This document shows positions 28,901 through 37,072 of a stretch of DNA of 64,000 nt, piece after piece (within the stretch, counting starts at the first letter, position 1; each line of letters opens with the position of its first letter). Under the pieces are notes generated by a model. It saw nothing but the letters and a program-made list of their open reading frames with translations. It did not search any database and had not been told where the DNA came from. Made by a program: the position numbers and the translations under genes. The DNA is from Aquimarina mytili (GTDB lineage Bacteria > Bacteroidota > Bacteroidia > Flavobacteriales > Flavobacteriaceae), in the NCBI RefSeq assembly GCF_016735115.1, contig NZ_JAERQJ010000005.1:124001-188000 (forward strand), given 5' to 3'.

Positions 28901-29705
28901 AAGCAAGATAAACATCTCCAGTAACCGGATGTATTTCAATTGAATTAATAAGGTCGAAATTAGAATCGGTAGTAGGGTCACCATCATCTGTACTTCTTAA
29001 TTTTTCCCAGGTACGTCCACCATCACGTGATTTATACACACCTTCTCCTCTAAAGTCAGCACCGCCATCTCTTGCAGAGTTTCCAATAGTTTCTCCAGAT
29101 GCATAATACCATGTAAAACTTTTTCCTGGTCTTGGATCTTGAACAATAGCGGTAATACTTGGATTTTGGAAACGTCTTGTTACTTTTCTCCAAGACTGAC
29201 CTCCATCTTCAGATCTCCATAATCCTCCAGAAACACCTCCTGCCAGAATTACGTTTTCATTGGTGCGATCAATGGCCAAGGCCCTCGTTCTACCCCCTAC
29301 ATTCCAAGGTCCTCGATTTTTCCAATACGAAAAACGACCTCTACTAGAAGATTTTGCAGTAGTAGCTAATGACTTTCTCGATACATCGCTCACCTTAATT
29401 TTATCAGAAAATTTTACTTCTGCTTCACGAATGCCTTTCGGAACCAACCCTGTATTTGGGTCTACTAATAGTTGCCTCTCATATTCTATCCTTGCCTTTA
29501 GGTTTTCACCTACTCTTTGAGGTTTAGACGATCGCGACGTACCTGACTTGCTTTCATAAAGTTTTTGAGACTGTCGATAAACTTGTTTACCGTTAATTTG
29601 GTCTTGTTGAACTGTAATACCTGACTGTTGGGCATTAGAAGTAATAGTCCCCAACAAAACTACTCCCCAAACAGATAGTTTGAGGTAACATAGAATTTTT
29701 TTCAT
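25995..29705 (-). CDS. Large secreted BNR/VPS10-repeat protein with T9SS sorting domain
   Basis: This 1236-residue protein has a signal peptide (1-25) and a beta-propeller region with many BNR/VPS10 motifs (SEDGGQSWRKV, SRDGGRTWEKL, SQDGGRTFTQV, TENGGETWTDI). Beta-sandwich regions follow (about 890-1130). The last 80 residues are a T9SS type A sorting domain (VSPNPSSDRFTFNL, GNMIYQ, SGFYFVKI, ending LLKK). It should be exported through T9SS and attached to the cell surface or released. Relatives are annotated as BNR glycosyl hydrolases, but catalytic residues are not evident; adhesion or ligand binding is equally possible. Confidence 0.93.
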   Translation of the reverse strand: MKKILCYLKLSVWGVVLLGTITSNAQQSGITVQQDQINGKQVYRQSQKLYESKSGTSRSSKPQRVGENLKARIEYERQLLVDPNTGLVPKGIREAEVKFSDKIKVSDVSRKSLATTAKSSSRGRFSYWKNRGPWNVGGRTRALAIDRTNENVILAGGVSGGLWRSEDGGQSWRKVTRRFQNPSITAIVQDPRPGKSFTWYYASGETIGNSARDGGADFRGEGVYKSRDGGRTWEKLRSTDDGDPTTDSNFDLINSIEIHPVTGDVYLASYTGIQRSQDGGRTFTQVLEGGTSTLAEVHITATGQIYATMDDNSEVNNGIFTSSDGDTWTKINPDFIPAQFLRTVMGSDPSNGNIVYFFMANRGNNTPQSFLFKYDAAAEEKWTDLTVNLPVNFGSRGGVYNIQGGYDMLVKVSPADSNMVFIGGTNLYRSMDGFTTPVGPESWIGGYTSANGNSFGLYTDQHPDQHALVFYPSNPNKVLSGHDGGVSVTEDITTSLSGGEPVDWTSLSNGYLTTQPYHVSFDPEANSDDLAAGFQDNSTWYTNSTDGVEPWVDLFGGDGSYSAISDGGRTRYVSSQLGSIFRFNYDEAGVEQAFTRITPAGASGFAFIAPFVLDPNNDNIMYLPAGRRIWRNNNLDEVPLFNNSNATVNWVNLENSEIPGNPDPNQRDFSISSLDVSKYPIANRLYYGTSNGTVFRMDNANVDGQVAVDLTTGKGLPSGFVTDINVDPSNSDRVIVTYSNYNIPSLFLTENGGETWTDISGNLEQNRDGTGDGPSVRSTAFLGGSQGFLGARVQRVFAGTSTGLYSTSRLNGSNTVWRKENIVIGNNVIPEVATRKDGFIAAAAHGNGLFSARFPIFNQLPESSLSVAYLLDDVTADINSLESFEVNVDGLFVNSNGGAINVELQNTNSDLVTATLEGNTLSIEFTGQNAEIGDKATIVLLASSGNEEVAEGFTITVSELPIYNQEGGGAGSSISQFFPDFGALLNTADDFSIPEGDTWTIERVLAFGAVNNSPALTNATVVVYENNAGVPGEEIYNSGQIAPLSDPNDTNLNLALPEPLILESGNYWISVYVNLTFNPGATQWFWSSQNAAFGQESLFRDEFDLFGVGAVDWTPTGSIFSDRPVDQVFNLYGTISGGDNETAGSEPATLATLDVSNTAVVSPNPSSDRFTFNLNNFKSQEKVSIAVYNITGNMIYQRNNLSSNFEWDASRFNSGFYFVKISKASGEELTFKLLKK

Positions 29706-29792
29706 TTTTTAAGCTGATTTGTGAATAGTCGATAAATCTAGCTCAATTTTTTACGTTTTTTCTTAAAAATTTTTAAAAATTACTGTTAAAAA

Positions 29793-30167
29793 TTAGTTTT
29801 TTTCTAACAAAACCTCAAGATTTTGGGTAATTACATGACAGATGTCTTTCTCTACAACTACGGGATCAGTTATTTTGGTTTGATATCCATTTTTACGAAC
29901 TTCAATGATATAGGTTCCCACGCGCTCATAAGCTCCAAAAAAAGTATTATTTCCTGAAAAACTTGTAAGGGTTTCTTTATACTCTCCGTCGGTAATAATT
30001 ACCTCTACTCCTTCAACCAAAAACATTTCATCTATTGCATCTTTTACTCTTACTTCTATGCCTGGTCTAGCCTCTAGTGTGCAAAAAATTGGGTCCTCGG
30101 TTTTATCATCATCATTATTACAAGCCCAAAAGGCTATTACTATGCTAATAAAAACTAATCTCTTCAT
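29793..30167 (-). CDS. Surface-type lipoprotein with carboxypeptidase regulatory-like fold
   Basis: This 124-residue protein has lipobox AFWAC (Cys16), followed at once by an acidic NNDDDKTEDP stretch. Acid-rich residues behind the Cys act as a surface-export signal in Bacteroidota. The rest (about 30-120) looks like a small Ig-like carboxypeptidase regulatory domain (VEVIITDGEYKET; GTYIIEVRKNGYQT). It lies on the same strand, upstream of the T9SS gene by 87 bp. Confidence 0.75.
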   Translation of the reverse strand: MKRLVFISIVIAFWACNNDDDKTEDPIFCTLEARPGIEVRVKDAIDEMFLVEGVEVIITDGEYKETLTSFSGNNTFFGAYERVGTYIIEVRKNGYQTKITDPVVVEKDICHVITQNLEVLLEKN

Positions 30168-30242
30168 CTAACTATAAATAATACATTAATACTTGTATAA
30201 AAGATGTGTTTTAAAAGATAGGGTTGCGTTATTTTAACTTTT

Positions 30243-31634
30243 TTAGGAAATATATTCTTTATAAACAGCAATAGGAATTAAGGCTGTCCATCCACAAAAA
30301 TCTTTTTTTGCTGGCATACCATATGAGATCAAATCGGGAGAATAGTTTTCCCAAAAAGTACCTGTTGCTACAAATACTTCGGCTACAGAGGTGTAGATTT
30401 TTTGGGCCAATCGTTTAGCCAAATCATTTTGTTCACAAACTGTTAGCCCCTTTAAAACCATATAAGCTGTTGGTGCCCATACACCACCTCGCCAATAATC
30501 TCCCCACCCTTTATAATCTATATCATCTGCAGAAAGTGCGGGCAGTGGAGTACGTCTTCCAAATTCTTTTGGGTTTTCGAGATGCGCTAAAAATGATTCC
30601 ATTCTATCTTTGGGAACTATTTTTCCTAATAATGCCCAGTACATGCCTATATGTTTCCGTGGAATTTGTTTCTCAAAACCTAAATCATAATATATTTGAT
30701 CTTCTTCATTCCAGCATAATTCATTAACGGCTTTGGCTATATTTTCATGAATTTTAGAATACCTATCTATATCATTAGATGCATCTATGCTTTGAGCTAT
30801 TGTTTTGAGTTGATCGGCAAACATTGCCATTTGACAAGAGAAATCTACTAACCTGCCTTGTTTGTTCCACAGGCCTTGCAAAGTTTTTGGGTATTCTGCA
30901 ACAAATGTGTTTAACTTCACCTCTCCGGGAGCACTCATTTTTTCTAATTTCTCGCCTAATTCATGATGGGTCATACCATTACCATCATTGTCCCAACCTT
31001 GAGGGTACCTCTGAATATTATCCATCCCCATTCCTAAGGTATCGGCATAAAACAGATGATCATCCATCTGATACGTCGCTACCAAAAACTCAAAGTTCTT
31101 TTTTAGAATTGGATACACCTTCTTTAGCCGTTCTTTGTCTTTTGTAACCGAATATATCTCTAGTTCGGCAAATGCTAATAACGGAGGGTTTATTGAAACC
31201 GGGTGATCTTTTGACCAAAGTGGGGATCCATCATGGCGATATTCTCTGCAGATGTACCCATCTTTTTCCATTTGCTCATAAAAATTATCTAAAGCTTGGT
31301 ACACGGGCAGTTCATCCAAATGATATTTTGCAAAGCATACCATAAAACAAGTATCCCAAAGAAAAATGTTCTGAGAAAATGCGGCATCGATAAAGGGTTT
31401 TTTAAAAAACACTTCACTGTCTCCTCCTCGTACTTTGGCTTTTGTAATTTCTAGAGCCTTATCATACATCTGTTTTGATACTTCTGGAGTAACCTTAAAT
31501 TCTGAAGGACAATCCTTATTCGCTTTTTCTTCAGTTTTTTTACTTTCAGTTTTTGTAGTACAGCCATATGTTCCCGCCAAACCTATGGTACCCGCTGCAA
31601 TACCGATTTTTTTTGTGAATTCTCTTCTTTTCAT
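30243..31634 (-). CDS. Tat-exported lipoprotein glycosidase, (alpha/alpha)6 barrel, MGH1/GH63-like
   Basis: This 463-residue protein has a twin-arginine signal (KRREFTKK, hydrophobic core, lipobox ending in Cys25), so it is exported folded and lipidated. The body is an (alpha/alpha)6-barrel of the trehalase/GH63/mannosylglycerate hydrolase group: NIFLWDTCFMVCF near the N-terminus, and GWGDYWRGGVWAPTAYMVLKGL with GTFWENYSPD near the C-terminus, the usual positions of the two acidic catalytic residues. The substrate is probably an alpha-linked oligosaccharide. No sus-like genes are nearby. Confidence 0.85.
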   Translation of the reverse strand: MKRREFTKKIGIAAGTIGLAGTYGCTTKTESKKTEEKANKDCPSEFKVTPEVSKQMYDKALEITKAKVRGGDSEVFFKKPFIDAAFSQNIFLWDTCFMVCFAKYHLDELPVYQALDNFYEQMEKDGYICREYRHDGSPLWSKDHPVSINPPLLAFAELEIYSVTKDKERLKKVYPILKKNFEFLVATYQMDDHLFYADTLGMGMDNIQRYPQGWDNDGNGMTHHELGEKLEKMSAPGEVKLNTFVAEYPKTLQGLWNKQGRLVDFSCQMAMFADQLKTIAQSIDASNDIDRYSKIHENIAKAVNELCWNEEDQIYYDLGFEKQIPRKHIGMYWALLGKIVPKDRMESFLAHLENPKEFGRRTPLPALSADDIDYKGWGDYWRGGVWAPTAYMVLKGLTVCEQNDLAKRLAQKIYTSVAEVFVATGTFWENYSPDLISYGMPAKKDFCGWTALIPIAVYKEYIS

Positions 31635-31685
31635 GATAAGCCCATTAATTTCCAGAAAGTTACGTAATAGATGGTATTCAACAAA

Positions 31686-31712
31686 AAAAGCACCCCATGA
31701 TGGAGTGCTTTT
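31686..31712 (-). terminator. Intrinsic terminator after the aldehyde dehydrogenase
   Basis: An 11-bp stem with one mismatch (AAAAGCACCCC at 31686-31696, GGAGTGCTTTT at 31702-31712) closes an ATGAT loop, with a T tract on the minus strand. It lies 24 bp past the dehydrogenase stop. Confidence 0.75.
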
Positions 31713-31735
31713 AACTATTTTATAAGAAATACAAT

Positions 31736-33286
31736 CTACAAATCGAATTTGATTCCTTGTGCTAATGGCAATTCTGTAGTGTAGTTTATTGTGTTTGTTT
31801 GACGTCTCATATATACTTTCCAGGCATCTGATCCAGATTCGCGTCCTCCTCCGGTCTCTTTTTCACCACCAAAAGCACCACCAATCTCGGCCCCTGAAGT
31901 ACCAATATTTACATTAGCAATACCACAATCTGATCCTGCATGCGATAAGAAACGCTCAGCTTCTCTTAGATTATTGGTCATAATCGCAGATGATAATCCT
32001 TGAGCAACACCATTTTGCACGTCGATTGCATCTTCTACATTTCCGCTATATTTTAAAAGATACAATACCGGAGCAAAAGTTTCATGCTGTACGATCTCAA
32101 AAGAATTATTAGCTTCTGCAATGGCTGGTTTTACATAACATCCGCTTTCATATCCTTCTCCAGAAAGTACACCGCCTTCGACAACGATATTTCCACCTTC
32201 TTGTACTACTTTTTCGAGCGCATTTTGATATCCTTTTACCGCATCTGTATCAATTAATGGACCTACATGATTATTTTCATCTAACGGATTACCAATTCTT
32301 AATTGCCCATAGGCATCAACCACTGCTTTTTTGACTTTGTCATAGATAGAATCATGAATAATCAATCTACGTGTTGACGTACAACGTTGACCTGCAGTAC
32401 CTACAGCACCAAAAACAGCTCCAATTACTGTCATTTTGATATCAGCATCTGGAGTAACTATTATGGCATTGTTTCCTCCAAGTTCTAAAAGAGATTTTCC
32501 TAAACGTTGTCCAACGGTTGCTGCTACGATTTTACCCATTCGGGTAGATCCCGTTGCCGAAACTAAAGGAACACGTTTATCTGTAGTCATCATCTCTCCT
32601 ACTTTATAATCGCCATTGATTAGACATGAGATTCCTTCAGGTAAATTATTTTCTTTTAACACTTTAGCGATAATATTCTGACATGCAATTCCGCATAATG
32701 GCGTTTTTTCACTTGGTTTCCAAACACAAACATCACCACAAATCCATGCTAATGCTGTATTCCAGGACCAAACAGCTACCGGAAAATTGAATGCAGAAAT
32801 AATCCCAACAATTCCAAGTGGGTGATATTGCTCATACATTCTATGACCTGGACGCTCTGAGTGCATTGTTAACCCATGCAATTGTCTTGATAACCCAACA
32901 GCAAAATCACAGATGTCGATCATTTCTTGTACTTCACCAAGACCTTCTTGATACGATTTTCCCATCTCATAAGAAACTAGTTTGCCTAGAGGTTCTTTAA
33001 GTTTTCTCAGCTCTTCTCCAAATTGTCTTACGATCTCTCCACGTTGCGGAGCAGGCATTACTCTCCATGATTTAAACGCTTCTGATGCTGTTTGAATTAC
33101 TTTCTCATAATCATCTTTTGTAGTAACCTCTACTTTACCGATTAGTTCTCCATCTACCGGTGAGTATGATGAAATTGTTTCTTGAGAAGAAAACCAATTT
33201 GCTCCTGTTGAAGTTCCTTTATTATGATCTGAAACGCCTAATTGTTGAAGCGCTTCCTGAATACCAAAATCTACTATTGTTGCCAT
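31736..33286 (-). CDS. Aldehyde dehydrogenase, ALDH7/antiquitin-like
   Basis: This 516-residue protein is a full-length NAD(P)-dependent aldehyde dehydrogenase. The catalytic Cys302 lies in GTAGQRCTSTRRL and the general base Glu268 in LLELGGNN; the cofactor loop is SATGSTRMGK. The start (GIQEALQQLG) and the C-terminal SGSDAWKVYMRRQTNTINY are hallmarks of the ALDH7 group, which oxidises alpha-aminoadipic semialdehyde (piperideine-6-carboxylate) in lysine breakdown. That substrate is a family-based inference. It has its own terminator and a likely promoter, so it stands alone transcriptionally. Confidence 0.92.
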   Translation of the reverse strand: MATIVDFGIQEALQQLGVSDHNKGTSTGANWFSSQETISSYSPVDGELIGKVEVTTKDDYEKVIQTASEAFKSWRVMPAPQRGEIVRQFGEELRKLKEPLGKLVSYEMGKSYQEGLGEVQEMIDICDFAVGLSRQLHGLTMHSERPGHRMYEQYHPLGIVGIISAFNFPVAVWSWNTALAWICGDVCVWKPSEKTPLCGIACQNIIAKVLKENNLPEGISCLINGDYKVGEMMTTDKRVPLVSATGSTRMGKIVAATVGQRLGKSLLELGGNNAIIVTPDADIKMTVIGAVFGAVGTAGQRCTSTRRLIIHDSIYDKVKKAVVDAYGQLRIGNPLDENNHVGPLIDTDAVKGYQNALEKVVQEGGNIVVEGGVLSGEGYESGCYVKPAIAEANNSFEIVQHETFAPVLYLLKYSGNVEDAIDVQNGVAQGLSSAIMTNNLREAERFLSHAGSDCGIANVNIGTSGAEIGGAFGGEKETGGGRESGSDAWKVYMRRQTNTINYTTELPLAQGIKFDL

Positions 33287-33309
33287 AATGTTTGTTACTT
33301 TTAAAAATG

Positions 33310-33331
33310 TAAAGATACTGTGTTTTGAAGA
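33310..33331 (-). promoter_or_regulatory. Possible Bacteroidota-type -7 element for the aldehyde dehydrogenase
   Basis: On the minus strand TATCTTTA (33310-33317) matches TAnnTTTG at seven of eight positions, 24 bp before the dehydrogenase start. The -33 region is A/T-rich without a clear TTG. Weak call. Confidence 0.3.
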
Positions 33332-33440
33332 TAAATTAAATTTTGATCGATTCTAAAGTTAATTTTGAATGAATTTTTAAAAAACCTTACATAAAAAAAT
33401 CAATTTAGCAAAAAAATAAAGTTTTATAGATTGATTTGAT

Positions 33441-34865
33441 TTAATCAAATGCAACCATTTCTCCGGTTTCTCCTAGCTCCCATTTGATGTCAATTCCTGA
33501 TTGAAACATTTCTTTCAGAGCGGGCATACTCTCTTTTGTGACTCCTTCAGAATAACCACTTATTTTCTTTAGGTTTTTAAGATTGATAAATACTTTGGCG
33601 TTCACTTCAAATTCGGCAAAAAAATGTAACTCTTTTAACTTGAGCAGATCGGCAATTGCATCAATATCTTCTTGCTTTTTTGGATCTACGTAAAGGTATT
33701 TCAGCTCTTTTAGGTTTGATAAGGCTATATTTACCTTAGACATGGTATAGCATGAATATAGATTTAAATATTGAAGATTTTTTAACCCTGATAAAGGCGT
33801 AACATCTTCAAAATCATTTGATTCTAGCTCAACAAGATACAACCCCCTAAGCATTTTAATAGGTTCTAACGTCTTCAACCCCATGCTTGAGGCAAAAAGA
33901 GCTTTCAATTGGGTCATTTCTTGTAGGTCATGCCTTGTTGGTGGATCAAAAACTACATTAGGATAATTGTTCTTAAAATATGCTGAAGTAACCATACCTA
34001 AACATCGCGTAACCACACTATTAAAAAGTTCATGTCTTTGTATATGAAGGTTTATTTGTAGTATATGTTTCCAGGTATCAGATAATGCTTTCCACCAATC
34101 TGTTAATTCTTTTTCTGAATATTCAGTATTCACCGCCGCAGGCTCTAGTAGAAATTTTCTGTTTTTTATGTACTTTGGAACATAGTCCTTTGCATAGTAC
34201 CCCTCAAAAGAAAAGGCTGCAGACTCCCACTCAGAACCTTCGATAACATGCGAAATAATATGCCGTTGCTTAACCGTAATTTTTAATGTATATGATGGAT
34301 TAGGGTCCTCTTGATGAGCCTCATATGCTTCTTCGGGAAAATCCCATGTTTCTTTATAGGTTAACCAGGCATCTAAACGATCAAACCAATGTGGATAGTT
34401 TTTATGGTCTAAAACCTCAACAGATTCAATATATTTTTCTATTTCTTCACAAAATTTAGAATACTCGGGTTTTAATGTAATATGATGTCGGGTTTCCTCT
34501 TCTATCCCCATTGCCGAGATCTCCTTGCCGTTATAACTCCAATCTCCTTGATTTTCAATATTTTTATATTCTTCTTCTGTAATATCTATAGACTTACCAT
34601 AACAAAACTCTTTTAATGGATTAAGTTCTGCCCTTAGCTCTTCGGTGATTAATTTATTAGCCTCTTCTTGAGTGATTGGATACTGTTGCCAACCTGCATT
34701 ATAGATATATTCATTCTCGATACTGTTAAACTGCTCAAGTATGATCTGAAAAGCATAACTAAAATCGTCTCGTATAGGATGTTCATCAGGATGTATAATT
34801 TCTACTTCAACTTCAAGCGTGTTTTCTTCCTTTGAAAGAATATGAATGCGTACTAAACTAGACAT
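33441..34865 (-). CDS. Leucine-rich-repeat protein with unrecognised N-terminal domain
   Basis: This 474-residue protein has no signal peptide. Residues 1-300 are acidic and aromatic-rich and match no family I know. Residues about 315-445 form four to five leucine-rich repeats of the short bacterial type (DVTPLSGLKNLQYLNLYSC; LSNLKELKYLYVD; LLKLKELHFFAE). LRRs usually bind proteins. It lies 43 bp after the 3-hydroxyanthranilate dioxygenase gene on the same strand and is probably cotranscribed, without an evident functional link. Confidence 0.75.
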   Translation of the reverse strand: MSSLVRIHILSKEENTLEVEVEIIHPDEHPIRDDFSYAFQIILEQFNSIENEYIYNAGWQQYPITQEEANKLITEELRAELNPLKEFCYGKSIDITEEEYKNIENQGDWSYNGKEISAMGIEEETRHHITLKPEYSKFCEEIEKYIESVEVLDHKNYPHWFDRLDAWLTYKETWDFPEEAYEAHQEDPNPSYTLKITVKQRHIISHVIEGSEWESAAFSFEGYYAKDYVPKYIKNRKFLLEPAAVNTEYSEKELTDWWKALSDTWKHILQINLHIQRHELFNSVVTRCLGMVTSAYFKNNYPNVVFDPPTRHDLQEMTQLKALFASSMGLKTLEPIKMLRGLYLVELESNDFEDVTPLSGLKNLQYLNLYSCYTMSKVNIALSNLKELKYLYVDPKKQEDIDAIADLLKLKELHFFAEFEVNAKVFINLKNLKKISGYSEGVTKESMPALKEMFQSGIDIKWELGETGEMVAFD

Positions 34866-34908
34866 AGGCTACCTGTTGCTTTTTAATGGATAAAATTGAT
34901 CTTGTTGG

Positions 34909-35448
34909 TTATTCTTCAGAAACAAATCGTTTGTCCGTGGGCATCTCTGTACCACAATTATTGCAGGTTCTTAACGCCTTGCTTCCATAAAAATGTTTAA
35001 AGTGTTTCAGAAAGTCTTTTTCAATATCATTCAACTTAAAATACACCTCGTGTAGTTTGGTATTGCAATTATCACAAAACCACAATAGCCCATCTTCTGC
35101 TTCCTGATCTACTCGTTTTCTTTCAATCACCAAACCAATAGATCCCTCATGACGAACTGGAGAATGCGGCACTTTGGCCGGATGCAAATACATATCACCC
35201 GGACCAAGAGTCATGGTTTTCTTTTTTCCTTCTTCTTGAATATGCACTTCGATCGTACCTTCTAACTGATAGAAAAGTTCTTCGGTCTCGTTATAATGAT
35301 AGTCTTTTCTGGCATTTGGACCTGCAACAATCATTACAATATAGTCGCCAGATTCTTTATATAAATTTTTATTGCCTACGGGTGGTTTTAGTGTGTCTCT
35401 ATTTTCTTCAATCCACCGGGGAAGATTGAATGGTTTTTGAATCGCCAT
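34909..35448 (-). CDS. nbaC: 3-hydroxyanthranilate 3,4-dioxygenase
   Basis: This 179-residue cupin opens the ring of 3-hydroxyanthranilate, giving the precursor of quinolinate (NAD synthesis) or of further tryptophan breakdown. The iron ligands H51, E57 and H95 are in place, as are the substrate-binding residues R47, R99 and E109. The extra C-terminal rubredoxin-like iron site is also intact (C125-x2-C128 and C162-x2-C165), as in bacterial NbaC-type enzymes. Other kynurenine-pathway genes are not in the window. Confidence 0.95.
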   Translation of the reverse strand: MAIQKPFNLPRWIEENRDTLKPPVGNKNLYKESGDYIVMIVAGPNARKDYHYNETEELFYQLEGTIEVHIQEEGKKKTMTLGPGDMYLHPAKVPHSPVRHEGSIGLVIERKRVDQEAEDGLLWFCDNCNTKLHEVYFKLNDIEKDFLKHFKHFYGSKALRTCNNCGTEMPTDKRFVSEE

Positions 35449-35537
35449 ATATTACTTTTTAAGGAATATAAAAGTAAGGAATTGCAGAGGAAACTTTCTA
35501 AAAATTGAAGGAATGTTGTTGCTAAACTAAAAGAATA

Positions 35538-35557
35538 AAGCGAACCGAAGTTCGCTT
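35538..35557 (-). terminator. Intrinsic terminator with cUUCGg tetraloop
   Basis: A perfect 8-bp stem AAGCGAAC/GTTCGCTT. Read on the minus strand the loop is TTCG closed by C-G, the very stable cUUCGg tetraloop, followed by TATTCTTTT. It lies 11 bp past the stop of the double-glycine peptide gene and would end its transcript. Confidence 0.85.
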
Positions 35558-35567
35558 ATATTAAAAA

Positions 35568-35780
35568 TTAACAACCGGTGTCTTCGTATTCTAAAGCTCC
35601 ATCGGTTGGACACGGAATAGAACAGGATTGAGTAATCAATATCGGAAAAGAACTATTACCTGGTCTAAAAACGCAGGTGCAACAATCGTCAAAAATTGGA
35701 ATAGCTCCTCCGGTTACAGATTTTTGTTCATTCTTGGTTAATTCTTTGACATTTTCAATGTTTAAAATTTTTTTCAGCAT
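35568..35780 (-). CDS. Double-glycine leader, Cys-rich peptide precursor (bacteriocin-like)
   Basis: This 70-residue peptide has a Bacteroidota double-glycine leader (residues 1-25: Leu/Ile/Lys start, KELTKNEQKSVTGG). Cleavage after G25 would release a 45-residue core with six cysteines (33, 34, 36, 53, 57, 70) and several prolines. Such leaders are removed by C39-peptidase ABC exporters. The core could be disulfide-bonded or otherwise modified. No exporter or modifying enzyme lies within the window, so it would depend on genes elsewhere. A strong terminator follows. An antibacterial or signalling role is inference. Confidence 0.8.
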   Translation of the reverse strand: MLKKILNIENVKELTKNEQKSVTGGAIPIFDDCCTCVFRPGNSSFPILITQSCSIPCPTDGALEYEDTGC

Positions 35781-35932
35781 AACTTAAGTTTGATTTGTTA
35801 ACGTAATTAAAGTTACGAAATATTATATTTCAATTCTTAATTTTTGAGAAATTAATACCTGAATATCAAGTGTATAACAAAAGTTGAGTGAGGGTTGTTT
35901 TTTTCATAACTTCATGACCTTTTTAAAAAAGA

Positions 35933-35967
35933 AATCGCTCAAACAAGATTTCTCCTGTAGAGCGATT
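35933..35967 (-). terminator. Probable terminator after the 307-residue lipoprotein gene
   Basis: Perfect 8-bp inverted repeat AATCGCTC (35933-35940) and GAGCGATT (35960-35967) with a 19-nt loop. On the minus strand a TTTCTTTTTT run follows. It lies 60 bp past the lipoprotein stop. Confidence 0.6.
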
Positions 35968-36026
35968 CCCAACTAAATAACCAACCAAAAAATTTGTGTC
36001 GTAAAGTGCTACCTTACTTTTTATTT

Positions 36027-36950
36027 TTAAAGCTTTCTTAACTTAAGATCTGCTTTTTTTATTCTTTTTGTTTCGTTTTGGACTTTTTTACCGTTTTTAG
36101 AACTCTTGAATAATAAGTGTCCTCTTCCCTTAAATTGATACACCGTACCTGATCTTGGATGAAATAATTCTATTTCACTGTCATTAATAACGGATAACTC
36201 AAAGAATTCATTGTCCAAAAAGCTGTAATCAAGTGTTAAAGTTTTCCTATAAAAGTTATCTGCAATATCATAAACCTCGTAATGCCCTATATAATCGTAA
36301 AAGATATCATCAATAGGAATTCCGTTTGCATCTTCAGAACTTTTAAAATTATCTCCAGAACCGTAGTACAGGAATTTTAAATAGTTTTCGTTATCAAATT
36401 CATTAAGTACACCATATTCACTGGTATATACTTTTTCCCAGGTCTCATATTCCTGAAGAAAATAATGAATATTGTCATAAAATACCTTGTCATAATCAAA
36501 AGTATTTCTTTGATACCCGATCAAATAATAGCTTGTATTAGTAACCCCGTCATACAACTCGATTTGATTACTAGAAAGTTGAGTTACTCCAAGTCTATAT
36601 ACGCCATCAATGTCATGATTAACATCTACTTCTGAGCGATAGGCATCATAATACCCTACATCCAATCCGAAACCGTTACCATTACTTCCCATTCCTACCA
36701 AATTATTGTTGGCATAAAATGTTCCGTTCTTAAACGAAACTGTAAATGCTTTTTGCAAAAACGGAATCTCACCATTACCTTTTGTACGCTCGATATCTAC
36801 ATACCAAATTTCATACGTATTTAAAATTTCATCAAGAGTAACGATAGGTTCTTCGATATATACATCTTCTTCAATAATAACTTCTGCTACACAAGATGTT
36901 AATAGCATTGATCCCATTAGAATAACCGAAAGTAATTTTAGCGTTTTCAT
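36027..36950 (-). CDS. Lipoprotein of unknown function
   Basis: The start at 36950 gives a 307-residue protein with a proper lipoprotein signal (MKTLKLLSVILMGSMLLTSC, Cys20). The frame could start at 36992, but that would put 14 unneeded residues before the signal. The mature part is rich in Asp, Tyr and Asn with repeated beta-type segments, and ends in a basic tail (about the last 30 residues). Family unknown. It is transcribed divergently from gpsA, with 122 bp between the chosen starts. Confidence 0.7.
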   Translation of the reverse strand: MKTLKLLSVILMGSMLLTSCVAEVIIEEDVYIEEPIVTLDEILNTYEIWYVDIERTKGNGEIPFLQKAFTVSFKNGTFYANNNLVGMGSNGNGFGLDVGYYDAYRSEVDVNHDIDGVYRLGVTQLSSNQIELYDGVTNTSYYLIGYQRNTFDYDKVFYDNIHYFLQEYETWEKVYTSEYGVLNEFDNENYLKFLYYGSGDNFKSSEDANGIPIDDIFYDYIGHYEVYDIADNFYRKTLTLDYSFLDNEFFELSVINDSEIELFHPRSGTVYQFKGRGHLLFKSSKNGKKVQNETKRIKKADLKLRKL

Positions 36951-37025
36951 AAGCTGTGTGTTTTCAAATTCTCTAAGCATAAACCAAAACATGTGCCAAA
37001 CTCACAACAAACTGATTGTCAATGC

Positions 37026-37056
37026 TTTAATTTAAGCTGTATTTTACCTATTTTTG
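37026..37056 (+). promoter_or_regulatory. Candidate Bacteroidota promoter for gpsA
   Basis: TATTTTTG at 37049-37056 is an exact TAnnTTTG -7 element. TTTA at 37026-37029 stands 19 bp upstream in the -33 position (consensus TTTG). The leader to the ATG at 37073 would be about 10 nt. Confidence 0.4.
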
Positions 37057-37072
37057 AACCACAATCATTTTT

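Noticed and set aside
36951..36992. Upstream start for the 307-residue lipoprotein
   Set aside because: Fourteen extra residues would precede a complete lipoprotein signal peptide.
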